Below are positions 8,174-17,900 of a stretch of DNA of 30,475 nt, one piece after another. Made by a program: the position numbers and the translations under genes. The notes beneath the pieces are model-generated. The model worked only from the letters and a program-made list of their open reading frames with translations, was not told the origin of the DNA and made no database searches. The stretch is taken from NCBI GenBank assembly GCA_035352555.1, contig DAOPXW010000022.1, positions 1 to 30,475 on the forward strand, written 5' to 3'. The DNA comes from UBA2922 sp035352555. GTDB taxonomy: Bacteria; Bacillota; Clostridia; Oscillospirales; Oscillospiraceae. Each line of letters starts with the position of its first letter. Within the stretch, counting starts at the first letter, position 1.

Positions 8174-9511
8174 TTACCGCTTGTTGGACTTGCGCCAGAT
8201 GCGCTGCGCCTCGGCGGCGCGGATCAGCTCGTCCCGGAAGTCGGGATGGGCGAGACCGATGAGCGCCTCGGCCCGCTGCCAGGTGGGCAGACCGGTGAGG
8301 TTGGCCACGCCGTATTCCGTGACCATATACGGCGCCTGGGTGCGGGGGGTGGTGATGATGTCGCCCTCGGTGAAGTGGGGCAGGATGCGGGAGTGTACCG
8401 CGCCGGCCTTGTCCGCGAAGGTGGAGGTCATGGCGAGAAAGGCCAGGCCGTTCCTTGCCCGGAACGCGCCGGTGACGAAGTCCAGCTGGCCGCCGGTGCC
8501 GCTGATCTGCCGGGTGCCGGCGGATTCGGAGCAGACCTGCCCGTAGAGATCGGCGGCGATGCAGCCGTTGATGGACACAAAGTTGTCCAGCTGGCCCACC
8601 GTGGCGGGGTCGTTGACGTAGTGCATGGGGGCGGAGAGAATGCCGATGTTCCGGTCGAGAAAATCGTACAGCGCCCGGGAGCCGTTGCAGATGGAGAACA
8701 CGCCCTTGCCGCGGTTCAGCTCCTTGCGGTTGTTGGTGATCTTGCCTGCCTCATAGAGTTTCAGGTAGCCGTCGCTCATCAGTTCCGTGTGCATGCCCAG
8801 ATCCTTCAGGTCGGAGTCGGCGATGAGCGCGCCCAGGGAATTGGGCATGCCGCCGATGCCCAGCTGCAGGGTGATGCCATCCCGCAGATAGGGGAAGATG
8901 TTGCCCGCGATGACACGGTCGAGGTCGGTGGCCCCGGGGCTCTTCACGGTGGGGATGGGCTCGCTGCTTTCCACCACGAAGTCCACATCCGCGATATTGA
9001 TGTGGTCGCCCTCGGAGCCGAACACGAAGGGCATGGTGGGGTTGACCTCCAATACGATGCGCTTGGCCGAATCCAGCATCTCCTGCATGCAGCAGTTGGT
9101 GAGACCGAAGGAGAAGCTGCCGTGGCTGTCCATGGGGGATACCGTCACCATGGCCACATCCACCGGGGCCAGGCCCTTGGTATAGTAAGCGCCGCAGTTG
9201 CGGAACAGCATGGGGCTGTAATAGGCGATGCCCCGGTCCAGATAGCTGCGGTCGATGCCGGAGCAGTGCCACAGGTTATAGGTGAAGGCCTTTTGGTGGG
9301 GATCCTGCTCCGCGACCTGCGCGGGGCGCATGGAAATGGCATTGCGCACCTTCACGTCCCGCAGCTCGTCCCGCCGGGCGGCCAGGGCCGCGTCCAGCGC
9401 GGTGGGGAAAGAGCAGGTCTGGCTGTAGTCCACCCAGTCTCCGTCCTTGACGATGCGCACCGCCTCCTCCGGGGTGCGCAGCTTCTGCTGATACAATTGT
9501 GTAAAATCCAT
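8174..9511 (-). CDS. Butyryl-CoA:acetate / 4-hydroxybutyrate CoA-transferase family protein
   Basis: This 445-aa enzyme belongs to the acetyl-CoA hydrolase/transferase family. It moves CoA between short-chain acyl-CoA and acetate through a glutamyl-CoA thioester. Visible marks are LQLGIGGMPNSLGALIA (216-232), the likely catalytic E243 in HTELMSDG, GTGGQLDFVTGAF and the C-terminal WQRAEALIGLAHPDFRDEL. Length and these motifs match the But enzymes of gut butyrate producers more closely than classical acetyl-CoA hydrolases. The acyl specificity cannot be fixed from sequence. It is the last gene of the NRPS operon, 12 bases after the PPTase stop, with GGAGGG 5 bases before the ATG. It could release or recycle the carboxylic acid used by the acyl ligase, or supply acetyl-CoA. 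It may also simply be a co-transcribed metabolic gene. Confidence 0.9.
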   Translation of the reverse strand: MDFTQLYQQKLRTPEEAVRIVKDGDWVDYSQTCSFPTALDAALAARRDELRDVKVRNAISMRPAQVAEQDPHQKAFTYNLWHCSGIDRSYLDRGIAYYSPMLFRNCGAYYTKGLAPVDVAMVTVSPMDSHGSFSFGLTNCCMQEMLDSAKRIVLEVNPTMPFVFGSEGDHINIADVDFVVESSEPIPTVKSPGATDLDRVIAGNIFPYLRDGITLQLGIGGMPNSLGALIADSDLKDLGMHTELMSDGYLKLYEAGKITNNRKELNRGKGVFSICNGSRALYDFLDRNIGILSAPMHYVNDPATVGQLDNFVSINGCIAADLYGQVCSESAGTRQISGTGGQLDFVTGAFRARNGLAFLAMTSTFADKAGAVHSRILPHFTEGDIITTPRTQAPYMVTEYGVANLTGLPTWQRAEALIGLAHPDFRDELIRAAEAQRIWRKSNKR

Positions 9512-9523
9512 AAGGGCCCTCCG

Positions 9524-10060
9524 CTAATTCATTTCCAGTCGTCTCAGATCGGGCGCGCCTTCCCCGCCGCACAGGCACAGGGTATAGCCCCGCTGAAAGG
9601 GGATGAGGCGCAGTGCGGCGCCGCCGACCTCTGCCGCCAGCCCGCCGTTTCGTATCACGGAAAAGCCGTCCAGTCCCGCCAGGCCTTCGCCGGTGTACTT
9701 GACATAGCTCTCCTTGGCGCACCATACCTCGAAAAACCGGCTGGGGTTTCGACGCAGCCATTCCGTCTCCTCGGGACGGAAAAAACGCGCTGCGATTTTC
9801 AGTATATCGCGGTTTTCGCTCTGCTGCAGATCCACACCCACGGGTGAACCGCTCAGCGCGCACAGCCACACGCCGCCGCTGTGGGTCACGGAGCAGTACA
9901 GCCCCGGATATCCGCGGAAGAAGGGCCTGCCGTTTTCCCGGGCCGCCGCCAGCCGTCCATCCTCCGGCGGAAGACCGGTATAGTCCGCGGCGGCTGCGGT
10001 CAGCCGCGCCTCCGTCCGCCCGTGCTCCGTTTCCGTGGGCAGCCAGTACAGAACGGTCAC
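9524..10060 (-). CDS. Sfp-type 4'-phosphopantetheinyl transferase (GTG start)
   Basis: This short (178 aa) Sfp-family enzyme transfers phosphopantetheine from CoA to the serine of carrier domains. It presumably primes the stand-alone ACP and the two NRPS T domains. The two signature regions are GVDLQ (75-79) and WCAKESYVKYTGEG (113-126), with W113, K116, E117 and K121 of the WxxKExxxK pattern. The first motif has glutamine where Sfp usually has the second metal-binding acid (DxE becomes DxQ). I place the start at a GTG overlapping the ACP stop (GTGA), with AAGGA just upstream; the alternative ATG at 10123 lies well inside the ACP gene and adds 21 residues unlike the family. Confidence 0.87.
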   Translation of the reverse strand: MTVLYWLPTETEHGRTEARLTAAAADYTGLPPEDGRLAAARENGRPFFRGYPGLYCSVTHSGGVWLCALSGSPVGVDLQQSENRDILKIAARFFRPEETEWLRRNPSRFFEVWCAKESYVKYTGEGLAGLDGFSVIRNGGLAAEVGGAALRLIPFQRGYTLCLCGGEGAPDLRRLEMN

Positions 10061-10287
10061 GGTTCCTTGACGCCGTGGGAGCCCATGTAGGACAGCACGT
10101 CGCACACGCGGCGCATCTTCCATACATCCCGGGTGGGGATGGTGGTGTCGAACCGATCCTCAAATGCGCACACGATGTTCATGATGTCAAAGGAATTCAG
10201 CTCCAGATCCGCCACAAAGTCCGTATCCATGGTCAGGCCGGTCTTGCCGGTGACTTCGTAAACGACCTGCTGTACAAGATCAAACAT
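10057..10287 (-). CDS. Stand-alone acyl carrier protein
   Basis: This 76-aa carrier protein has the four-helix acidic pattern of ACPs. The phosphopantetheine serine is S32 in DLELNSFDIMN, a variant of the usual DSL motif. GAGGAGAG precedes the ATG. It lies 17 bases after the AMP-dependent ligase and overlaps the PPTase start by four bases. The obvious role is to receive the acyl group made by the ligase and present it to the first condensation domain of the NRPS. A housekeeping fatty-acid ACP would normally sit with fab genes and carry a DSLD motif, so a dedicated carrier is more likely. Confidence 0.93.
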   Translation of the reverse strand: MFDLVQQVVYEVTGKTGLTMDTDFVADLELNSFDIMNIVCAFEDRFDTTIPTRDVWKMRRVCDVLSYMGSHGVKEP

Positions 10288-10304
10288 TACTCTCTCCTCG
10301 TGCC

Positions 10305-11948
10305 TTAAACAATGTCGCGTTTGATTTTACTGGACGCCGTCTTTTCAAATTCCGCATCCCGGATGTTGATCATCTGGATCTGCTGATAGGTGGGCAGCTG
10401 CTTGTTGATGGCGTCGATATCCTTCTGCAGGTGATCGAGGATCTCATAATTGGTCATTCCGGCGGTGGCCTTGGGATCGGGCACGATGCTGGCCGCGACC
10501 TTCACATCGTCGGTGCCCTCACCGCCGGTGGTGGCGCTCACCATAACTTCCTTCACCATGGGCAGCGGCGCGATGAGCGCCTCCAGCATTTCGGGAGAGA
10601 TCTTGTTGCCGTTCTTGCACACGATCAGGTTTTTCTTGCGGCCGTTGATAAAGAGAAAGCCGTTTTTGTCTATATATCCAAGATCGCCGGTCTTGAACCA
10701 GCCATCCTCGTCGAAGGCTTCCTTGGTAAGCTCCGGGTTCTTGTAATAGCCCTGCATCACGTTGGGCCCCTTGACGAGGATCTCGTCGTCCACAAATTTC
10801 ACCTGGCAGCTGGGAACCACATGCCCTACGGAGCCGACCGCATAGCTCTGCATGCTGTTTACGGAAATCAGGGGCGAGCATTCGGTGATGCCATAGCCCT
10901 GAAGCACGGTGATGCCCAGCAGCTTCAGATCGTTGGACAGCTCCCGGCTGATGTGGGCGCCGCCCACCACGAACTGGTCGAAGTTGCCGAAGCCCGCCTT
11001 CTCCTTGATGCTGAGGAGATCCTTTTTGCGGAAGGAGAGGCCGATTTTACCTAGGAAACGGTTGATGGACATGAGCGATTTGACCTTGTCCTCCATGCCG
11101 GCCTCCGCCACGCCGTTCATCATGCCTTTATAGATTGCCTCGATCATGAGGGGGACGGTCGCGAGGGTCTTGGCCTCGGAGAGCTTCATGTCCCGCAGCA
11201 TGGTTTTGAGGTCGCCGTTGAGGGTGATGCTGATGCCGTTGATCATGTTGCCCATGACCGTGCTGTTGAGTCCATAGGTGTGGTAGAGAGGCAGGGGAGA
11301 AAACAAATCCTGGGTGCCCCGGGCGATCATCACGCTCTCCGTGGCATTCACCAGAATGTTGTGCTGGCTCAGCAGCACGGGCTTGGATGCGTTGGTGGTG
11401 CCGGAGGTAAACACAATGGAGGAATCCATTTCCGGGGTGAGGTTGTCGCCCAGCACATCGTCCATTGTCCGGCCCAGCGCCGCCAGGGAGCGCAGCGTCT
11501 CGCCCTCGGCATTCCGTCCCATGGGTATCAGCTTTTTCAGCGTGCCGTCCTCAAGAAGCGGCACGCAGATGGGCAAAAAGGTCTGGGAGGCGAACACGCC
11601 GGTCACATCCGCGTGGCGCAGCATGGTGCGGATGGTGTCGTCGGGCTGCTCTGTGTCGATGGTCACCGCCACGGCTCCCGCGCAGTTGATGGCCAGAAAA
11701 GCGACCAGATAGTCATAGCTGCTCTCGCTGACAATGCCGATGTGCGCTCCGGCAAAGCCGGCGCGGCGCAGCATTCGGGCCAGACCGAAGGTGTCCTCGC
11801 CCAGGTCACGGTAAGAGTGCGCTTCCCGCTCGCCCTTGCGCGAGAACTGGACGATGCCCACCTTGTCGCCGTGGGTGTCGGCCAGATACTTCACATAGTC
11901 GCAGAAGGTGTCAAAATAGGGAATCTCATACATCTGGAAAGTCTTCAT
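10305..11948 (-). CDS. AMP-dependent acyl ligase (fatty acyl-AMP ligase / acyl-ACP synthetase)
   Basis: This 547-aa member of the ANL adenylating superfamily has the phosphate-binding loop TSGTTNASK (181-189 region), the A5 motif GYGITECSP, the A7/A8 region WFKTGDLGYIDKNGFLFINGRKKN, and the A10 catalytic lysine near the C-terminus in ASSKIKRDI. It activates a carboxylic acid as acyl-AMP. With an ACP encoded 17 bases downstream, the likely acceptor is that ACP, giving the starter acyl group of the NRPS. The ATG overlaps the HD-GYP stop (TAATG). Chain length cannot be read from sequence. Use of CoA as acceptor is a possible alternative. Confidence 0.9.
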   Translation of the reverse strand: MKTFQMYEIPYFDTFCDYVKYLADTHGDKVGIVQFSRKGEREAHSYRDLGEDTFGLARMLRRAGFAGAHIGIVSESSYDYLVAFLAINCAGAVAVTIDTEQPDDTIRTMLRHADVTGVFASQTFLPICVPLLEDGTLKKLIPMGRNAEGETLRSLAALGRTMDDVLGDNLTPEMDSSIVFTSGTTNASKPVLLSQHNILVNATESVMIARGTQDLFSPLPLYHTYGLNSTVMGNMINGISITLNGDLKTMLRDMKLSEAKTLATVPLMIEAIYKGMMNGVAEAGMEDKVKSLMSINRFLGKIGLSFRKKDLLSIKEKAGFGNFDQFVVGGAHISRELSNDLKLLGITVLQGYGITECSPLISVNSMQSYAVGSVGHVVPSCQVKFVDDEILVKGPNVMQGYYKNPELTKEAFDEDGWFKTGDLGYIDKNGFLFINGRKKNLIVCKNGNKISPEMLEALIAPLPMVKEVMVSATTGGEGTDDVKVAASIVPDPKATAGMTNYEILDHLQKDIDAINKQLPTYQQIQMINIRDAEFEKTASSKIKRDIV

Positions 11949-13030
11949 TAGGCGTTCTCCTCTTCCTGTAAATCATATTCACTGGTCCACTCCAGCTCTT
12001 TTTTCATGGTGTCGTAATCATCCAGCAGGGCGATAAAGGTCTTGGCCATGGTCTGATCGAACTGGGTCCCCGCGCCGCGGCGCAGCTCGCTGAGGGCGTA
12101 GTCCAGGGAACGGCTGGCCCGGTAGCGGCGGGTGGAGGTCATGGCATCGAAGGAATCGGCCACGGCGATCATGCGGGCCCCCTCGGGGATAGCCTCTCCG
12201 GCCAGCCCGTCTGGATAACCCCGGCCGTCCCAGCGCTCATGGTGGCTGCGGACGACGCCCGCGATGTCCTGAAACAGCGACAGAGAGGACAGCAGTTCAT
12301 AGCCCCGCAGGGGGTGGGTCTTGATCACGGCGTATTCCTCGTCCGTCAGCGAGGTATCCTTCAGCAGGATGCTGTCGGGGATGTTCAGCTTGCCCACATC
12401 GTGGAACAGTCCCGCCACGCGCAGACGTTCGCAGTAGGCATTATCCTTGCCCATGGCTTCGGCGATCTTTGTCGCGTAATAGGACACGCGGTCCGAATGG
12501 CCGCGGGTATAGATATCCCGGGCGTCGACGGCCAGCCGCAGGGCGCGGACGATCTCCAGATTGCTTTCCCCAAGCTTCTTGTTGGCCTCGGTCAGGGCCT
12601 CGTTCTGGCTGCGGATGGTGCGCATCTGCTGCACGGATTTCACGCAGGTTTCCACCAGCAGCTCCAACTGGTCGAAACGGTCGCTCTTTTCGTAGTAGCC
12701 CTGAATGTCCAGCGCGCGGATGGTTTTGATGGGGGGCGCCATACTCTTGTGCCCGGTGAGCAGGATAATGAAAAGGTCGGTGTTGAACTGCCGGATGCGC
12801 TCCACCACCTGATCGCCGCAGATGGGCGTCATCAGGAAGTCCAGCAGGAGGATGTCGAAGTGGCCGTTGCGCACCACCTCCACGGCGGCCTCTGGGTCAT
12901 TGCAGGTCTCCACGGCGTAGCCTGCGTTCTGAAAATAGCTCTGCAGCGTCAGCGTCATCACGGGGTCGTCGTCCAGCGCCAGAATGGAGATGTCCCGCTC
13001 CTCCCGCTCACCGCTCATGTTGAGTCTCAT
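11948..13030 (-). CDS. Response regulator with HD-GYP cyclic-di-GMP phosphodiesterase output
   Basis: This 360-aa protein joins a receiver domain (about 13-130) to an HD-GYP domain (about 160-340) through a short helical linker. The receiver has acidic D20/D21/D22, the phospho-acceptor D64, T92 and K115. The HD-GYP half keeps H178, FHDVGK with H210/D211/K214, H239, HHERWDGRGYPDG (263-275) and D292, so the metal centre appears complete and c-di-GMP hydrolysis is likely. There is no DNA-binding domain. The ATG overlaps the kinase stop (ATGA) and AGAGGA precedes it, so it is the cognate regulator of that kinase. Its placement inside an NRPS operon, directly before the acyl ligase, is unusual. 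Confidence 0.94.
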   Translation of the reverse strand: MRLNMSGEREERDISILALDDDPVMTLTLQSYFQNAGYAVETCNDPEAAVEVVRNGHFDILLLDFLMTPICGDQVVERIRQFNTDLFIILLTGHKSMAPPIKTIRALDIQGYYEKSDRFDQLELLVETCVKSVQQMRTIRSQNEALTEANKKLGESNLEIVRALRLAVDARDIYTRGHSDRVSYYATKIAEAMGKDNAYCERLRVAGLFHDVGKLNIPDSILLKDTSLTDEEYAVIKTHPLRGYELLSSLSLFQDIAGVVRSHHERWDGRGYPDGLAGEAIPEGARMIAVADSFDAMTSTRRYRASRSLDYALSELRRGAGTQFDQTMAKTFIALLDDYDTMKKELEWTSEYDLQEEENA

Positions 13031-14916
13031 ACTTCATCCTCTCTTGTTCCCGTCTGCGCCGGAACCGGCGTCAGCGTTACGTTTTCCAGCGGTATGGACA
13101 TCCCGAAGACGGTGCCGCCGCCGGGGTTGTCCTTCAGCCACATGGTGCCGCCTAACTTGCCGCGCACCACCACGTTGGAAATGTACAGGCCCAGGCCGGT
13201 ACCCTGGGTGCCTTTGCTGGTGGTCATCTCCCGGAACAGCTTCTTCCGCACGCGGGGATCCACGCCGGTGCCGGAGTCCCGCACGAAGATGCGCAGGTTT
13301 TCCTCGTCCTTGTCCACGCCCAGCACGATCTTTCCGCCGCCCACCTGCTTTTGGGCGTAAATGGCGTTGGAAATCAAATTGTTGAGCACCTGAATGAGGT
13401 TGTTCACATCACCGTGGAGGATGATATCCTCCTGGATATCGCTTTCGCACACCAGCTGACAGCCGTTGGACAGCAGCTCGTGGCGCATCAGCAGGGAGGC
13501 CCGCTTGGTCAGCTCGTTCACCGTGAAGGTGGATTCCTCGTTTGTGCTGGCGTGAGCGGCCTGCCCCTTGATGGCGGTGATGATGTCGGACATATAGGCG
13601 CAGGAATCCCGGATGCGCACCACCCAGGAATTCATTTCGCTGCAGATTTCCCGGAAATCGTCGTTGGTCACGGAGGGATTGCCGATGCTCTGCCGGCCTT
13701 CCTCCACCAGATTTTCCAACGCGGAGGCACAGCCGGAGATGCTCATGATGGGGGTCTTGAGGTTGTGGGCCAGGCCGCCCACCATTTGGCCCAGGAAGGC
13801 CAGTCGCTCCTGCTCCATCATGCGGGTGCGGCTGTTCTCCAGCTGCTGCATACTGGTTTTCAGGGCGGTGATGTCCTTGAAAATGCATACATAGCCCGTG
13901 AGCTTGTCGCCCACCAGCAGCGGCGTGATCTCGGCCACATAGTACAGGCGCTTGTCTTCATTCTCTTTGGACAGGGTGACGGCCTGCTCATAGGACACGC
14001 CGCCGGCGTTTTTGGTACTGGCCTCCACGGCGGTGAGCAGGTTGTACACGGGGGCCTTGGCTTCCCGGTCCTCCTCCTTGGCGCAGTCCATGAGATAGGT
14101 ATTCTCGCGGATGTCGTACTGCTTGCCGAACACCGCCCGGAAGGGCTGGTTCATGCTCAGGATCAGGCCCTTGTCGCTGAGAATCAGATAACAGTCGGAG
14201 ATGCCGTCCAGAATATGCTGGGTGGCGATGGGCTGAATGTCCAGCAGATGCAGCTGATAGATGTCGTAGCCGTGGAAAAACAGCGCGGCGATAAAGCTCA
14301 GGGGCGTGGCGGCGATGGTCATGTCCGCCAGTCCCAGCGTGGCGATGACGCTCACAACCAGCGGTGCCAGCACGCCCAGGATATACAGCACACCCTGCTT
14401 GATGTACAGCTTCGACGGCGCGGAATTGATAAAGCGGATCATCAGAACGATGCCGGAGATCATGCAGGCGTAGTTGTACAGGCCGCTGAAGTAGATGTAC
14501 GGCCCAAACACGATCTGGCTGCGCACAATGGAAAAATTAGCATAGTACAGATGATGCAGGGGGTTGGTCCACACGATGATGTTGGTCAGCAGCGGCACGG
14601 CGAAAAGCCACAGGGCCTTCCGGGGCAGCTTTTCCCAGCCGTGGATGAAGGCCAGGGCGATGAGCAGGCAGAACACCGGCATGGTGCTGGCGCCCAGATT
14701 GGTGATGGCGTCGAGAATGAACAGATCCCGCAGGTCCCCGCTGGGGGTGTATTTCATCAGCAGCAGCGCGACCACCCAGATGAAATAAGATACCGAAACG
14801 CCCAGATAGATCCGGGGCAGCAGAAATCTGCGCCGATGATTGAAAAGCCAGAGCGAGAAGCCGACCAGCGCGCAGAGGACGACCATGAAAATAAGGGTAG
14901 CTGCATCGGAGATCAT
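13027..14916 (-). CDS. Sensor histidine kinase with 7TM sensor and PAS domain
   Basis: This 629-aa membrane kinase starts with about seven membrane segments (1-215) that resemble the HisKA_7TM input domain, including WTNPLHHLYY typical of that family. A PAS domain (about 225-350) follows, then the phospho-acceptor helix with H384 in LAHNLKTP. The ATP-binding domain (about 480-605) has N-box NNLISNAIYAQ, G1 RDSGTGVDP and G2 GTGLGLYIS. It should autophosphorylate and pass phosphate to the receiver-HD-GYP protein encoded next, whose start overlaps its stop. AAGGAG lies before the ATG, which overlaps the NRPS stop by four bases. The ligand is unknown; a hydrophobic molecule in the membrane, such as the operon's own lipopeptide, is a speculative candidate. 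Confidence 0.93.
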   Translation of the reverse strand: MISDAATLIFMVVLCALVGFSLWLFNHRRRFLLPRIYLGVSVSYFIWVVALLLMKYTPSGDLRDLFILDAITNLGASTMPVFCLLIALAFIHGWEKLPRKALWLFAVPLLTNIIVWTNPLHHLYYANFSIVRSQIVFGPYIYFSGLYNYACMISGIVLMIRFINSAPSKLYIKQGVLYILGVLAPLVVSVIATLGLADMTIAATPLSFIAALFFHGYDIYQLHLLDIQPIATQHILDGISDCYLILSDKGLILSMNQPFRAVFGKQYDIRENTYLMDCAKEEDREAKAPVYNLLTAVEASTKNAGGVSYEQAVTLSKENEDKRLYYVAEITPLLVGDKLTGYVCIFKDITALKTSMQQLENSRTRMMEQERLAFLGQMVGGLAHNLKTPIMSISGCASALENLVEEGRQSIGNPSVTNDDFREICSEMNSWVVRIRDSCAYMSDIITAIKGQAAHASTNEESTFTVNELTKRASLLMRHELLSNGCQLVCESDIQEDIILHGDVNNLIQVLNNLISNAIYAQKQVGGGKIVLGVDKDEENLRIFVRDSGTGVDPRVRKKLFREMTTSKGTQGTGLGLYISNVVVRGKLGGTMWLKDNPGGGTVFGMSIPLENVTLTPVPAQTGTREDEV

Positions 14917-17900
14917 GCGTTTACTCCTTCCTCAAAGGAAACCGCGTATTCCTTCAGCCGGACTTCCGGCCCGGAGGAGGGCGGGGCCACGCCCAGTGAA
15001 TTCAGCAGGGCGGTGGTTTTGGCCCAGTCGGGGGTGATGCGGGCGGGCCCGGCGCGCAGCGCGCGGTTCCAGATCTCAATCAGCGGGGCGGCGTCCTCGG
15101 CGCGGGGGCCGTGCGCGGTCTCGGTGAGCTTTGCGGAAAATTCTCCGTCCTCCACCACGGCCACATCCGGCGCGATGGCGCGCACGGCGTCCCCCATGGG
15201 GATGGGCGCGGGGTCGGCGATGTGGCATACCGGCGCCCCCGCCGACGAGAGGGCCGCGATGGCCCGGGCGGTAAAGTCGATGGGGGTGAGATCCATGGGC
15301 ATGGCCGCCATGCTCCGGGGGATCGCGCCCACGGCCTGAACGCCGCGGAAAGTGAGGTAGACGGCGTTGGACCGGGGATTGGGCTGGAACACGCCGTCGC
15401 TGTCGCGGCCCACCAGCCGGCCCAGACGGAATACCCGCCCGCACAGACCCCGCTCCACCCGGTCGTAGACCTCGCGTTCGGCCAAGAACTTGCCCCGGAC
15501 ATAGATATTGTCCTGCCAGTTCTGGCCGATATCGAAGTCGGCCTCGGTGAACACCGCGGTCTGTTCCGGGTCCCGCAGCAGATATTCGCCGGAGACGCTC
15601 AGGGTGGAGACGTGGTTAAAGGGCACGCCGACGGCCAGCGCGAAATCCGCGGCGTTGACGGTGCCCGCCACGTTGGTGTCCAGAGAGCCGCCGTCGCTGG
15701 CGTAATGGCGCACATCGGCGGCGCAGTGGAACACCGCGCCCACCCGGCTTGCCAAAATGGCGTACTGATCGGTCTCCATGCCGAAACGGGGCTGAGCCAC
15801 ATCGCCCTTCGCGGCGCTGACCCGCCAGCTGTTTTCGGCGCACCAGTCCGCGCCGAAGTAGCGGATGAGCGCGGCCAGCAGCCGGGCACGGTCGCCGTCC
15901 CGCAGCAGACACAGCACCGTGTCCGCCCGGCCGCTTTCCAGCAGCTCGCGCAGCAGATGGGCGCCCAAAAAGCCGGTGGCGCCGGTGAGAAGCGCGCATT
16001 TCGCGGGCAGCGAGGCCAGCGCAGGGGGCGCCGAGGGCGCGGGTCTGGGGACAAACAGCACCGTGTCCCGGGGGGCGTCGTCGGCGATACCGGCGCTCAC
16101 GGGCGCGGATTGCGCCAGCAGCGCCTCCTGCTCCCGCAGCGTGGGATGGGCGTAAAAGTCGGCCAGGGTCATATTGAAGCCCCGCTCGTAATAGCCGGTG
16201 AGCACGCTCAGCGCGGCCAGGGAGGTGCCGCCCTGACGGAAGAAGGACTCGGTGTCGGAAATGTCGTCCCGCTCCAGCGCCTCGCGCCACACATCCCGCG
16301 CCTCCGCGCCGCCGGCGGACCTGGCGGGGGCTTTGGGCGCGGCGGGGACGGGGGCGGGCGCCCCCGGGGCGTAGGCCGCCAGCGCGGGCAGATCGGCCTT
16401 GCCGCTGGCATTCACGGGGATGGCGTCCAGAAAGACGAATTCCGAGGGCATCATGTACTCGGGCAGCAGCTTTTCCATACTCCGCCGCAGGGCCCGCTCC
16501 TCGCCCACACCCTCCGGCACGGCAAAAGCGCGCAGATAGGCGCTGCCGTCGGCCCGGTGACACAGCGTGGTCACGCATTGACGGCAGAAGCCGCTCTGCA
16601 CGGCGGCGCCGTTGATCTCGTCCAGTTCAATGCGCAGCCCGTTGACCTTGACCTGGGCGTCCGCCCGGCCGAGGCAGTCATAGTGCCCGTCGGCCCGCAG
16701 CCGGGCGATATCCCCCGTGCGGTACATGGTCTCGCCGGGGAAGAAGGGGTCGGGCACAAAGGCCTTTTCCGTCAGCTCCGGGCGGCCCACATAGCCGCTG
16801 GAAAGGCACTCGCCGGCGATATAGAGTTCGCCCCGGGCGGTGGGCAGTACCTCGCGCCCGGCGGGGTCGAGCACGTATAGCCGGCAGTTTTGATAGGGCT
16901 TGCCGATGGTCACCGGCTGCCCGGGAGCCAGCGTGGAGGACGAGGCGTACACTGTGGTCTCCGTGGGTCCGTAAAGATCCACCAGCGCGGCGTCGGTCAC
17001 GGCGGAGACGGCGCCCACCAACGCGGCGGAACTGGCCTCGCCGGTGAGGATGAGCAGGCGCACATCCTTCAGCGCGGCGCGGAAATCCTCGTTCCCCAGA
17101 CACAGCCGTATCTGGGAGGGCGTGATCTGCACCGTGGTGACGGCGTTGTCGCGGATGAGCTTGGCCATGCGCCAGGGCAGAGCCCGCTCTTCCTCGTCCG
17201 CCAGAATCACCGTGCGGCCCATGGTCAGGGGCAGAAGCCCCTCGGTCATAAAAATGTCGAAGGTCATGTTGGCGATGCACAGCACGTTGCCGCCGTCCGC
17301 CGACAGGACTTTTTTGGTGTTGATGCAATAATTTGCCACGGCGCGGTTGGGCACCATCACGCCCTTGGGCTTGCCGGTGGAGCCGGAGGTGAACAGAATA
17401 TAGGCCAGTCCGCCCGCCCGCGCCACGGGTGCGAAGGGCGCGCCCTCGTCCAGCATCACGACGGGCGTCACACCGTCGATGCCCTGCACGGCGCTCACGC
17501 AGTCGGCGCCGCACAGGACGGCGGAGATCTCCGCCGTCTCCAGCATATAGCGGATGCGCTGCTCGGGGAAATCGGCCAGGAAGGGGACATAGGCGCAGCC
17601 GTTTTTCAGAATGGCCAGCATCCCGGCAAAGATCTCCGCGCCTCTGCGGCAGCACAGACCCACCCGCCCGCCGGGGGCGATGCCGGCCTGCTGCAGCAGG
17701 CCGGCGCAGCGCAGGGCCATGGTCTCCAGCTGCGCGAAAGTGACGGTCTCGCCGCGAAAGATCACGGCGGGGGCGTCGGGCGTGCGCGCGGCCTGTTCGG
17801 AAAAGAGCGCGTCCATGGTGGCGTTGCGGAAGGGCGTCACCGTCTGGCGGGGGATGGTGAGCAGGCGCAGACGGTCGTCCGTGTCCAGCAATTCCAGCGT

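Noticed and set aside
8174..9511. Reading the CoA-transferase as an acetyl-CoA hydrolase
   Set aside because: Overall length, the GIGGMPNS motif and the C-terminal WQRAEALI...HPDFRD signature fit the But/4-hydroxybutyrate CoA-transferase group better, although the substrate remains open.
10061..10123. ATG start for the PPTase 21 codons upstream of the GTG
   Set aside because: It lies inside the ACP gene and adds residues not typical of the family. The GTGA junction explains the start better.
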